From the NCBI GenBank assembly GCA_023408075.1, contig JAEYKW010000031.1:4595-68594 (forward strand): 64,000 bases of DNA, read 5' to 3'. Positions 41,827-50,601 of the stretch are shown here, in pieces. Below the pieces are notes generated by a model. The model saw only the letters and a program-made list of their open reading frames with translations, searched no databases and was not told the origin of the DNA. This DNA is from Bacillota bacterium. GTDB taxonomy: Bacteria > Bacillota > Clostridia > Christensenellales > SZUA-584. The number at the start of each line of letters is the position of its first letter. Within the stretch, counting starts at the first letter, position 1. A program made the position numbers and the translations under genes.

Positions 41827-44800
41827 ATGAGTGAAACCCAAGATTATATTATTAATGTAAAGGTGGACGGATTGGATACCGTCGTCGAAATGGCGGCATC
41901 GTCTGCACAGCAGATCATACAAGCGTTTTCTTTGGTTCAGGAATCGCTGCAGCAGGGCGCGAAAACCACTCAGGATACAATTTCAAGTATGCTGGCGCAA
42001 TTGGAAGCGGTTGCGCAAATGTCCGATGCTGCTGCGGCCTCGAAAAAGCCTGATGAACCCTCTGGAGCCACAAATAAGGGTGATGATTCCTCAAAGAAGG
42101 TTGAAAACACAAAAACAGCGATAACGGCTATGACGTCATTGATGGACACGATAGGTAAGGCCAGCGGCGGTGCTGTTGAAAAAATCATGTCTATTGGCGT
42201 GGCGGTGTTGAATCTCATACCCGCTTTTCAGGCGGCGGGAACAGCCGGTACGGTGATGGGCACGGCACTCAGTGCTGCTCTTGGGGTTGTGGGAGCCATT
42301 ATCGCAGTTGTCATCACAATTGGGAATGCGATTACTCAGGCGCAGGCAGAAGCCAAGCAAAAGATGGAGGAAACCCGAGAGGAAATTGACTCATTAAGGG
42401 ATAACAACATTGGTGCAGGACGCTTGGTAGCTGAATTTGAGATGCTCAGCAATAAAACCGTCAAGACGGCGGATGACATGCAGCGGATGAACGATATACG
42501 CGCGGAGCTCGTGGATTCGTATGGATTTTCTGTTGCAGCAGTGGATGAAGAAGGTCGATTGCTCGCAGGAAATCTTGACCTTTTAGAACAACAGCTTGAT
42601 GTATCTCGCGAACTACTGTTTACTAAAATGCAAGAGGCTTTTACTGGTGAAATAAATACTTATAATAGCGCTCTTAGTAAACAAATTGAGCTAATTAAGG
42701 AAAAGAAGGACCTCGAAAATTATTTAGAAGATCCATCAACATCACAACAATTTAAAGGCATTGACCCTTCAACATATGAGGATTATGAACAAGAGGTAGA
42801 ATTCTTCAAAGAAATATGGCAGAGGGACCTTGACAATGTTGTTTCTGAAATGTCCAACCATGAAAAAGAAGCAAAAACAGCATTAAACAATATTTTTAGC
42901 ACAATGCTTCTTGCGATTCAAAACGAAGGTAAAGAAGTGCCCGAGACACTTCAAACGATAGTCTTCGGGGCGCTTAATAGTTCATTTGAAGATGCTTTTT
43001 CTAATGGAACCAACTTTTCTGCTGATGCCGCGCAAGCTATGATTCAGAACATGTTTGATACATTCTTTAGCATAAAGGATAAATCATCAGTTGACTCCGC
43101 AGTTGAAGTAATTAACACTTTACAGGCTCAGCTTATAGAAGGGTTCGTGGCCGCTGGAGCTAGTGACGCTTTGGCAGGCTCAATTACTGATAATATACTT
43201 AATGCCATTCTTGGGGACGATGCTGCAAACGAAAAAATCATATCACGTATGGCTGAACTGCAGCAGAGTATTATGGCGGGGACTGCTTCCGAACAAGAAA
43301 TGGCCGAATATGATACACTTGCCAATACGATGGGTCAGGCTTTTACTAACGCTATGCTTACGGCTGACAAAGCAATACGAGATGGCGTACCCGGTGCGGC
43401 GCAAGCAAAACAGGCGGTTAGCGACCTTGGAAAAACATATACAGTAACTTCAAAAGAACTGCTCAAACTGTCACTTGCTGAAAAGGCCGCTAAGATGTCG
43501 CTGAAGGATGCGGCGTCCGAACTGCGCAGCGTTACCAGCGCATGTGATAGCGCCTCGGACGCCATAAAAGATGTTGCTGACACGAAGGCTGCTATCAAGG
43601 CAATAAAAGATTATACCTCTGCAACAGATAAAACGTCAAAGCAGGCTTTGGATTATGCAAAGGCAAAAGAATTCCTTGCCGATAAATACGGCGTTGAGCA
43701 AGACGCCATTGACGGGATGCTGCCGTCTATTGAGGATGAAGTGGCAATGAAAGAAGCGATTGCTTTAGCAGATTACACAGTGGCACTGATGTCTGCTTAT
43801 GCTACTCAGACGGTTATAAAAGACATGATGGCTCAAGGCAAAATAGTGCCCGAACAGGGTCAATTAATGGTGGATGCTCTGCAAGTTGTTATTGATAAAA
43901 TGAACGAGCTCGGCGGAAAAAGCGTAACCGTGGCTGGCGTCACAGCTTCTGCAGATGTTCCTCCGATAAAACTCACCAGTGGCGGCGGAGGATCGGCAAA
44001 AAACAAAGCGCTCGACCGGGAAATGGAGCAGCTTGAGCGTTATAAAGCCCTTGATCAACTGACGACAGCCGAAGAAATTGCCAACCTTGAACGGATTCGC
44101 GCGAAGTATGCAAAAAAAGCAGCCGACCGACAAGAAATAGACGAAAAGCTGTATGCGCTTCGGAAGCAGCTGGCGGAAGATGAGCTTGAGTATCAAAAGG
44201 CTATGGACCAGCTGACGCTGCGCGAAGAAATAGCGGCCATGGATCAGATGATCGCGACATATAAAGAGGGAACTTCCGCACGGCGCGATTTGGAAAAGCA
44301 GAGATACGAAGCTCAAAGAGAGCTCGAACGTCAGGATTATGATCTGAAAGTGTATTACGGTCAGTTAACGCTTCAGGAGCAGGAAGCACAGCTCAAGCAG
44401 ATGATTGCCTCATATAAAGAGGGCGTTGAGGATCGGATTGATCTTGAAAAGGAGCTCTACGATCTTCAGCAGACGATCCGTCAGCAGAATATTGACCGCT
44501 TGAACGGGCTGTCCGACGCTGTGGTATCGGCGTTGCAGGCGAGATATGAGGCGCAGCGTGAAACCGAAGAAAAGACGCTCAACGATTCCATTCAAGCATG
44601 GCAGGACTGGGGCGATCAGCAGGTAGCCGCAATCCAGCGTCAAATTGATGCGCTCGATGAACTGACACAGCAGGAGAATGACGCCGAAGAAGAGGCGAAT
44701 AAACGCCGCAAGATTTCGATGATCGAGCAGCAGCTACAGTATGAGCAGGATATTTATAACAGGCGCAAGCTGCAGGAGGAGCTCAGCAAAGCTCAGGAGG

Positions 44801-45375
44801 AGCTGGACGACTGGCTTGTTCAAAAGGAGCGTGAAGCCCTTAGGGCATCGCTCGAGAAGCAGATAGAAAATGTTAACGATACAGTGGCTAATGAGCAGGA
44901 GAACCTGCAGAAGAAGATCGATGCCAACAATGAATACTATGAGGAGCTGGAAAAGGAGCAAAGCTTGCAGGAGGAAGCCCGGAGGCTGCTGATGCAAAGC
45001 GGGCAGGAGGACATTATCAACCTGCTTAAGGCATATGCACCTGAATACAACGCAACCGGACAAACGTTGGGTGATCAGCTGGTGGACGGCTTCCTGCAAA
45101 GGGTTGGAGATATTGATCAATGGTTCGCAGGGCTGACGTCCGGTTTGACAGCCTATCAGCAGCAGCTTGCGGGCATTGCCACAATAGCGGCTGAGCAATA
45201 TTATGCCACGCATGGCATACCGCCGATGGTCAGGCCGGAGATTATGACTGCACCGACTATCACAAAAGTCGGGCCAACATTCAACGTATACTTCACCGAA
45301 CCAAAAGAATACACACCATCAGAGATTAATGCGGAAATTGAACGGCTGGCTCAAAGACTAGCAGATTTAGAGTAA
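41827..45375 (+). CDS. Tail tape measure protein
   Basis: A 1182-residue protein, the longest of the cluster. It has a hydrophobic block (about residues 125-180, MSIGVAVLNLIPAF and SAALGVVGAIIAVV), long helices, and repeated coiled-coil units from about residue 730 on (EQLERYKALDQL, DQLTLREEIAAMDQ, YYGQLTLQEQEAQLK), ending in a short C-terminal domain. With roughly 0.15 nm per residue, a tail of about 170-180 nm is inferred. The central part (about 42560-43460) is more A/T-rich than both ends. AAAGGAGGG precedes the ATG. Confidence 0.93.
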   Translation: MSETQDYIINVKVDGLDTVVEMAASSAQQIIQAFSLVQESLQQGAKTTQDTISSMLAQLEAVAQMSDAAAASKKPDEPSGATNKGDDSSKKVENTKTAITAMTSLMDTIGKASGGAVEKIMSIGVAVLNLIPAFQAAGTAGTVMGTALSAALGVVGAIIAVVITIGNAITQAQAEAKQKMEETREEIDSLRDNNIGAGRLVAEFEMLSNKTVKTADDMQRMNDIRAELVDSYGFSVAAVDEEGRLLAGNLDLLEQQLDVSRELLFTKMQEAFTGEINTYNSALSKQIELIKEKKDLENYLEDPSTSQQFKGIDPSTYEDYEQEVEFFKEIWQRDLDNVVSEMSNHEKEAKTALNNIFSTMLLAIQNEGKEVPETLQTIVFGALNSSFEDAFSNGTNFSADAAQAMIQNMFDTFFSIKDKSSVDSAVEVINTLQAQLIEGFVAAGASDALAGSITDNILNAILGDDAANEKIISRMAELQQSIMAGTASEQEMAEYDTLANTMGQAFTNAMLTADKAIRDGVPGAAQAKQAVSDLGKTYTVTSKELLKLSLAEKAAKMSLKDAASELRSVTSACDSASDAIKDVADTKAAIKAIKDYTSATDKTSKQALDYAKAKEFLADKYGVEQDAIDGMLPSIEDEVAMKEAIALADYTVALMSAYATQTVIKDMMAQGKIVPEQGQLMVDALQVVIDKMNELGGKSVTVAGVTASADVPPIKLTSGGGGSAKNKALDREMEQLERYKALDQLTTAEEIANLERIRAKYAKKAADRQEIDEKLYALRKQLAEDELEYQKAMDQLTLREEIAAMDQMIATYKEGTSARRDLEKQRYEAQRELERQDYDLKVYYGQLTLQEQEAQLKQMIASYKEGVEDRIDLEKELYDLQQTIRQQNIDRLNGLSDAVVSALQARYEAQRETEEKTLNDSIQAWQDWGDQQVAAIQRQIDALDELTQQENDAEEEANKRRKISMIEQQLQYEQDIYNRRKLQEELSKAQEELDDWLVQKEREALRASLEKQIENVNDTVANEQENLQKKIDANNEYYEELEKEQSLQEEARRLLMQSGQEDIINLLKAYAPEYNATGQTLGDQLVDGFLQRVGDIDQWFAGLTSGLTAYQQQLAGIATIAAEQYYATHGIPPMVRPEIMTAPTITKVGPTFNVYFTEPKEYTPSEINAEIERLAQRLADLE

Positions 45376-45387
45376 GGAGGTAACGTT

Positions 45388-46266
45388 ATGTCGCAAAGTT
45401 TACGTTATATTAATCCTAAAAACGCGGCAGTGGTATTTAGTGATGCCCCACCTTTTGTATTTTATAAAATCACAGGAATTGGCCAAATGGACGCGCAGAT
45501 GATGGCATCGGAACCGGCCGGTCTGGACGGTTCCGCGTTTAATGGCTTGTATATATCACATCGCGAAGTCACAGTTACAATGCATATTAAAGGTAACAAA
45601 CGAAAAGGCATGTATGAAAACAAGATGAAGCTGTCTGCGGTGATGAGCCCGGAACTCCATAAAAACGGAGCCCTTGGGCGGCTTGAGTACACAAATGACC
45701 ATGGTTCCTGGTGGATTCCGGCAGCTGTCAAACGCGGGCCTCAGGGAGCAAGCCGTTCCGGGGATTTTTTAATCAACGAGCAGCTGGTATTTTACTGCCC
45801 GTCTCCCTATTGGCGGGGTTTTGCATATAACCGCTCGCGTATGGCTTACCTTGGTGGCGGCCTTCGTTTTCCGGTAAAGCTTGGTGCTGTTCGATTCGGG
45901 GCCCAAGCGTATAAGGCGTCGTTGTTTAACTTTGGGGATCAACCGTCACCACTTGAAATCAGTATCACCGGGCCCGCAATTGCGCCTCGGATTACCAAGG
46001 TTAGCACGGGCGAATATATTCTTCTGCGTGAGGATAAAGCGCTCATTGAAGGTGATAGTCTTAATATTAATACGACGCCAGGGAATGTGGCTGTGAGCAT
46101 ACAGCATCCTGATGGACGGACGGAAGATGCCATAGGATATATCAATCTAAACAGTAAGCTTTTCCTGCTTGATCCGGGTGAGAATGTGCTGCAATACAAC
46201 AGCGCCGACGATAGCCAGACATCGGTCATCCACATGGCCACATTGCCTTGGTTCGGAGGTGTATGA
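45388..46266 (+). CDS. Distal tail protein (Dit-like)
   Basis: A 292-residue protein at the position of Dit, right after the tape measure. It has an N-terminal barrel with YISHREVTVTMHIKGN, the middle segment LEYTNDHGSWWIPAAVKRG, and a C-terminal beta-rich half. Dit hexamers form the hub of the tail tip. AAGGAGG precedes the ATG. Its stop overlaps the following start. Confidence 0.85.
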   Translation: MSQSLRYINPKNAAVVFSDAPPFVFYKITGIGQMDAQMMASEPAGLDGSAFNGLYISHREVTVTMHIKGNKRKGMYENKMKLSAVMSPELHKNGALGRLEYTNDHGSWWIPAAVKRGPQGASRSGDFLINEQLVFYCPSPYWRGFAYNRSRMAYLGGGLRFPVKLGAVRFGAQAYKASLFNFGDQPSPLEISITGPAIAPRITKVSTGEYILLREDKALIEGDSLNINTTPGNVAVSIQHPDGRTEDAIGYINLNSKLFLLDPGENVLQYNSADDSQTSVIHMATLPWFGGV

Positions 46267-47372
46267 TGCCCGTATTACGTGCAATGAATGCCTCATTTGA
46301 ACCGTGCGGATATTTAGACAGTTCGGCCAGCGTGATATTGGAAAGAAAACTGTATGAGATAGGAACAATTGAGATTCATATTGATCGCGATGCGACAGGG
46401 GCTAATGTCCTTATGCCGGGCACAATTGTGTTTCTGGATTCACGTCGTGCCGCAATCATCGACTCATACGATAAAGACAAAAACAAAGGCAATAGTATCA
46501 TGGTTGCGAAAGGTAAGCAGCTTAAGGATATATGCCGCTATCGGATCACCGTGCCGGGGTTGCTTGAAGACACACAGTTTTTCGGATACGATCGATATCC
46601 GGAGCTTGACGCTCCGGATGCTCCTGCGGAGAGTATTTTTAAGCACTATGCTGACAGACATATGGTTAATCCGGATGATCCAAACCGTGTATACCCCGGG
46701 CTGGTTATTGGGGAGGATCGGCTGCGCGGCCCGGCTATGCGCTGGCAGAGCCGTTTCGAAGCGCTGACCGCAGTATATAAGGCTATGGGCGAGCAAGCCG
46801 GTATGGGCTACGATGTGTATTTGGACATTGAAAATAATCAATTTATTTTTGATGTGGTTCCGGGTATTGACCGTACATCCAGCAGTGACCACCCGGTTAT
46901 ATTTTCTACGGAATGGAGCAATGTTTCTAGTCTTAAGTATAGCGAAGATGCCAGTAAATACATGAATACGGCCTATTGCGGCGGAGCTGGAGAGAACGAA
47001 GGCCGTTTGATTCAAACGGTATACGAGGCTGATGTCCCGCGATCTGGGTTTGGCCGGCGTGAGATGTGGATCGACTGTGGGTCCACGGATAGCCTTGATG
47101 ATCTGAAATATGAAGGCCAGTATAAGCTGGCTGAAAACGCCTATATTAAAGGTCTTTCAGGGCAGATCATTACAGCGGGTCCGTTTAAGTATCTTCGAGA
47201 CTGGGATCTTGGCGATATTGTGACAACACAAGATGAAGATGACGAACAAGACGCACGGATCACCGGTATCAAAGAAGTTTACGAGCGTGGAAAAACTTTA
47301 ATTACGCCGACGCTCGGAAAGCGCAATAAAAATGTATTAGACGAAATAAGAAAAAAAGGAGCGGTGAGATAA
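46266..47372 (+). CDS. Tail tip protein, ReqiPepy6 Gp37-like (Tal type)
   Basis: A 368-residue protein of the Gp37-like tail family: PVLRAMNASFEPCGYLDSS, LERKLYEIGTIEIHID, the core GKQLKDICRYRITVPG and AYIKGLSGQIITAGPFKY. It forms the trimeric hub and base of the tip. The ATG pair at 46263 and 46266 overlaps the Dit stop; the second has better spacing from GGAGGT. No protease or lysozyme domain is visible. Confidence 0.85.
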   Translation: MPVLRAMNASFEPCGYLDSSASVILERKLYEIGTIEIHIDRDATGANVLMPGTIVFLDSRRAAIIDSYDKDKNKGNSIMVAKGKQLKDICRYRITVPGLLEDTQFFGYDRYPELDAPDAPAESIFKHYADRHMVNPDDPNRVYPGLVIGEDRLRGPAMRWQSRFEALTAVYKAMGEQAGMGYDVYLDIENNQFIFDVVPGIDRTSSSDHPVIFSTEWSNVSSLKYSEDASKYMNTAYCGGAGENEGRLIQTVYEADVPRSGFGRREMWIDCGSTDSLDDLKYEGQYKLAENAYIKGLSGQIITAGPFKYLRDWDLGDIVTTQDEDDEQDARITGIKEVYERGKTLITPTLGKRNKNVLDEIRKKGAVR

Positions 47373-48479
47373 ATGGCAATTGAACAGAGTCGTTTTTTTG
47401 ATTACACGGAAGATAAGCCCGCCGAATATCAGGCGGACGAGTTCGCAGAGTTTTTCAGGACATTTCTTTCTGACGGCGTACCTGTATTGGGAACAAACCT
47501 TCAGATTACGGCTAACGACGGAGGCATGTTTGTTAATGCGGATTATGGCGCGGCCATGATTCAGGGATACGGGTACTGGCTTAAAGATGATGATGCGGAC
47601 ATAATGCAGCTGCCTATCACCGCAGCTGATACTGACAATTCGCGTATTGACCGTGTCGTGCTGCGTCGTGACAAAACCGTATCGGTGGCCAGCATAAGCA
47701 TGGTTGTTCTTACAGGAACACCGTCTGCCACGCCTGCGCCTCCGGAATTGACGCGGGCAGGCAACATCTATGAGATATCTCTTGCCCAAGTCCGTGTCGA
47801 TAAAGGTGTGCTTTCTATCGCGGCGAATAAGGTGACGGATGAGCGAGCGGATCAAAATGTTTGCGGATATGTAGAAAACCTGTCCGTCCGGGAGCAGATC
47901 GCGGCGCTTTATACTGCACTGGCGGGAAAAGCTGCAGTGGCTCATACACAGACCATAGAAACGATAACCGGGCTCGTCAATACTCTTGAAGGCAAGGCGC
48001 TAAAAGATCATGATCATGCGCAGAGCAATGTTACAGGGCTTATTGATGCTCTCGCGGGCAAGCTTTCATCTGCGAACGGGACTGTTACGCTTTCAAAACT
48101 AAATTCCGAAGTTTTACAGGCGATACCAAGATTAATAGGTGGAACTGCAATTACAAACGGGCAAGACCTTAATCAGTTAACGACGCCTGGAATGTACGAA
48201 TGTGCGCAGAATGAAACGACCGTAACACTTTCGCATTGCCCAGTGACCACTGGTTTTAGAATGACAGTTACGAAGTACCCAAGCGACGTCAACACAATAC
48301 ATCAACGTATTACTGATTATTTTTACGGCAATGTGTATGAACGCATCACGATTAACGCTTCGGCGGGTTGGATGCCATGGAAACAGGCCGGAAAAAATCT
48401 TGTTTTGACGGGGACAAGCGCATCGCCGCCATCAGGAAGCTTTCCTGCCGGGACGATTTATATTCAATACCAACCTTAA
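47373..48479 (+). CDS. Baseplate/tail fibre protein with pyocin-knob end
   Basis: A 368-residue protein. Residues 1-170 resemble an upper-baseplate adaptor (BppU-like): FFDYTEDKPAEYQADEFAEFF, then DTDNSRIDRVVLRRD and NKVTDERADQNVCGYV. A helical shaft follows (VNTLEGKALKDHDHAQ, VTGLIDALAGKL), and the end (about 250-368, TAITNGQDLNQLTTPGMYEC then ITDYFYGNVYERI) matches the pyocin-knob type of receptor-binding domain. This is the likely target-binding fibre. The end is richer in A/T than the rest. Confidence 0.82.
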   Translation: MAIEQSRFFDYTEDKPAEYQADEFAEFFRTFLSDGVPVLGTNLQITANDGGMFVNADYGAAMIQGYGYWLKDDDADIMQLPITAADTDNSRIDRVVLRRDKTVSVASISMVVLTGTPSATPAPPELTRAGNIYEISLAQVRVDKGVLSIAANKVTDERADQNVCGYVENLSVREQIAALYTALAGKAAVAHTQTIETITGLVNTLEGKALKDHDHAQSNVTGLIDALAGKLSSANGTVTLSKLNSEVLQAIPRLIGGTAITNGQDLNQLTTPGMYECAQNETTVTLSHCPVTTGFRMTVTKYPSDVNTIHQRITDYFYGNVYERITINASAGWMPWKQAGKNLVLTGTSASPPSGSFPAGTIYIQYQP

Positions 48480-48491
48480 GAGGTGATTATT

Positions 48492-48866
48492 ATGGCCAAT
48501 ATTGGAGATCAGTTACCCTATGGCTTTCGAGTCGCTGCCACTGACGGATCGATTAACAAGCCAGGCATTAATCTTATGGTCGCGCCGACGGATGGAAGCA
48601 TAAACAAACAAGTGATAGGTATATTTATCGCTCCGGCCTTCGGCGCTATTAATAAGCGCGTTTATATCGGTGGCGGACGGCTTGGAGATGTGGATAATAG
48701 CGGTGGAATCAGTATTTCGGATTATACATACGTGGGACTTCATATTAACGGACAGAGGATACTGACGGCTGAGGAATACTATCGCGCGGACGTCAATCAA
48801 GATGGGGTTATCAACGAAACAGACTTAAATTTGATTCGAGATTATATTATGGGCGGTGGATCTTAG
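48492..48866 (+). CDS. Dockerin-bearing small tail-cluster protein
   Basis: A 124-residue protein. Residues 16-60 hold three imperfect repeats (TDGSINKPGINLMVAP, TDGSINKQVIGIFIAP, AFGAINKRVYIGGG). Residues 65-124 are a type I dockerin with two calcium loops, GDVDNSGGISISDY and DVNQDGVINETDL, in the normal F-hand spacing. No signal peptide is present. Dockerins bind cohesins, as in cellulosomes; here it lies between two fibre genes. AGGTG precedes the ATG. Role in the particle is unknown. Confidence 0.85.
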   Translation: MANIGDQLPYGFRVAATDGSINKPGINLMVAPTDGSINKQVIGIFIAPAFGAINKRVYIGGGRLGDVDNSGGISISDYTYVGLHINGQRILTAEEYYRADVNQDGVINETDLNLIRDYIMGGGS

Positions 48867-48879
48867 CTTTGAAAGCAGT

Positions 48880-49020
48880 ATGGCACTTATTGAGGGAAGT
48901 TATTTCACCGGCAAAATAACAGACAAACACTATATGCTTATGGATTAGCAGCATATTGCCGCTGGGTTTTAACGTCAGGCTTGAGGGGACACTCGGAGAT
49001 TATCTCCGAGTGTCTGCCGC
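48880..49020 (+). pseudogene. Degraded copy of the next fibre gene's 5' end
   Basis: The ATG at 48880 begins MALIEGSYFTGKITDKHYM, close to the N terminus of the next gene (MALIEGRYFKGDMTDKRFE). A frameshift and a TAG at 48946 follow; the DNA then continues like the DGLAAYCRRFL region of that gene (GATTAGCAGCATATTGCCGC) before losing similarity. It is the remnant of a duplicated baseplate gene. Confidence 0.78.
48989..49013 (+). repeat. Perfect 11-bp inverted repeat with three-base loop
   Basis: ACACTCGGAGA (48989-48999) and TCTCCGAGTGT (49003-49013) around TTA. No T run follows, so it is not a standard terminator. It lies inside the pseudogene and may be a remnant of an insertion or a transcript-processing hairpin. 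Confidence 0.7.
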
Positions 49021-49091
49021 TGTCGGCGTGAAGTTCTTTGGAAATAGAGATACCGTACAGGAATAAGTTGATAATAAAGAGGTGATCAATC

Positions 49092-49991
49092 TTGGCGTTG
49101 ATAGAAGGACGCTATTTTAAAGGGGATATGACAGATAAACGATTCGAGGCGGATGGCTTGGCGGCATATTGCCGCCGGTTTTTGTCATCCGGCGTATGGG
49201 AATTGGGCGACAATCTGAAGGTATCCGCTGGCGATGGAATGAAAATAAATATCGGCTATGGGTATGCGCTGATTGGCGGATATCTGTTTGGCGTGGTCGA
49301 TAACGGAACAGGCCCGATGCAGCTGACAGTTGAGAATACGGATTCACAGCCGCGCATTGACCGCGTGGTGGGGATTGCCGATACCAACGCGCAGCGAGTA
49401 TATACATATATCAAAAAAGGTATACCAACGGCGAATCCGGAAGCTCCGGCGCTGTCATCCGGAGAGATTAGCCTTGCCCGCATAAATATTGCTGCGGGAT
49501 CGACTGAAATCTTATCGTCTGACATTGCCGACGAGCGCGGGGATAACACGGTGTGTGGAGTAGTTAATATATGCGATTCAATAATAGCGCAGGTAAAAAC
49601 GAAGATTTTTGAGATTGGAGATATATTTATATCAGATAATCCAAATTCTCCGGCTATTCGATTTGGTGGTGTATGGACTCGTATAAAGAAACGTTTTATT
49701 TTTGGCGCAGAGGATATGGGTGACACAGCTGGTAATCCATACACTGCTGGCAAGACGGGTGGTTCACTTGATCACGCAATTACAGTTAACGAGATGCCAA
49801 GTCATAGGCATAGACAAACCTTTTCTGGAGCCATATCAAACTCAGGGCCGTTTGGATATGCAACGGATCAAGCGGCCAGAGCGTTCTTTAATGATGGAAG
49901 TGTTATTTATACAAATTATGAAGGTGGCGGAGCTGCATTCAGTATATTAAATTCATTTGAAGCAGCTTATATCTGGAAGCGAACAGCATAA
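49092..49991 (+). CDS. Baseplate/tail fibre protein with Gp10-C-type (collar-like) end
   Basis: A 299-residue protein. The N terminus (about 1-165) is homologous in plan to the fibre gene at 47.4 kb (ADGLAAYCRRFLSSGVWELGDNL, IDRVVGIADTN, ADERGDNTVCGVV). The end has the collar/receptor-binding motif FGGVWTRIKKRFIFGA, NEMPSHRHRQ and a final WKRTA, typical of baseplate Gp10 C-terminal domains. The start is a TTG with AGAGGTG seven bases upstream, supported by the parallel MALIEG start in the pseudogene. Confidence 0.82.
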   Translation: MALIEGRYFKGDMTDKRFEADGLAAYCRRFLSSGVWELGDNLKVSAGDGMKINIGYGYALIGGYLFGVVDNGTGPMQLTVENTDSQPRIDRVVGIADTNAQRVYTYIKKGIPTANPEAPALSSGEISLARINIAAGSTEILSSDIADERGDNTVCGVVNICDSIIAQVKTKIFEIGDIFISDNPNSPAIRFGGVWTRIKKRFIFGAEDMGDTAGNPYTAGKTGGSLDHAITVNEMPSHRHRQTFSGAISNSGPFGYATDQAARAFFNDGSVIYTNYEGGGAAFSILNSFEAAYIWKRTA

Positions 49992-50003
49992 AGGAGAAGA
50001 AAA

Positions 50004-50507
50004 ATGTATTACGCAATAACAGTTGCCAATGGAATTATTACAGGCCGCCACGAATCAGCAATGCTGATGACTGCTGAGACGTTTTCAGCATCCAAGGCTT
50101 TTGCGCATCACGACGTTATTTCTATACCGGAGAATGTGAACATAACCGAGGGATTGCCTTTGGCTTCATACAACAATGATTGGACATTAAAACCACTCTC
50201 TCAGCGCGTGGCTGAAGGATTGGTGACGGTGGAGCAAGGTTATACACTTGATGGCGAGGAGATACGCCCGTTGACACAACAGGAGCGCATTGATTATGGA
50301 CTGGATACGCAACCATCGGATGAATCGCAGATCGAAGATCCGTATATACGAATCATGCAGCTCAAATCGAATCTGGCGGGTACGGATTACAAAATTATAA
50401 AGATGTATGAATATACATTAATGGGACTCGAAGTTCCCTATGATATTGCTGATATCCATATGGCACGTCAGGTCATACGGGATGAAATCAATGTGCTTGA
50501 AGGGTAA
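50004..50507 (+). CDS. Tail-cluster protein, possible fibre-assembly factor
   Basis: A 167-residue protein starting MYYAITVANGIITGRHES, with a middle of short strands and a helical end (IMQLKSNLAGTDYKIIKMY, GLEVPYDIADIHMARQVI). Such proteins often follow a fibre gene in Clostridial tail clusters and may help fibre folding or attachment, but I do not recognise a named family. AAGGAG precedes the ATG. A strong terminator follows. Confidence 0.65.
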   Translation: MYYAITVANGIITGRHESAMLMTAETFSASKAFAHHDVISIPENVNITEGLPLASYNNDWTLKPLSQRVAEGLVTVEQGYTLDGEEIRPLTQQERIDYGLDTQPSDESQIEDPYIRIMQLKSNLAGTDYKIIKMYEYTLMGLEVPYDIADIHMARQVIRDEINVLEG

Positions 50508-50553
50508 CTGATGCAGCAAAGCTGACTATAGAAAGATACTTATAACTACGTTC

Positions 50554-50577
50554 AAAAAGGCTTGGAAGCCTTTTTTT
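50554..50577 (+). terminator. Intrinsic terminator before the lysis genes
   Basis: AAAAAGGCT (50554-50562) pairs with AGCCTTTTT (50567-50575) around TGGA, with a T run to 50577. It separates structural from lysis genes and would need antitermination or a separate lysis promoter. Confidence 0.85.
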
Positions 50578-50601
50578 CATACAAAGAAAGGAGAAATGTG
50601 G

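Noticed and set aside
48492..48866. Cellulosomal enzyme carrying the dockerin
   Set aside because: No signal peptide, no catalytic domain and no neighbouring cohesin or glycosidase gene; it lies inside the tail gene order.
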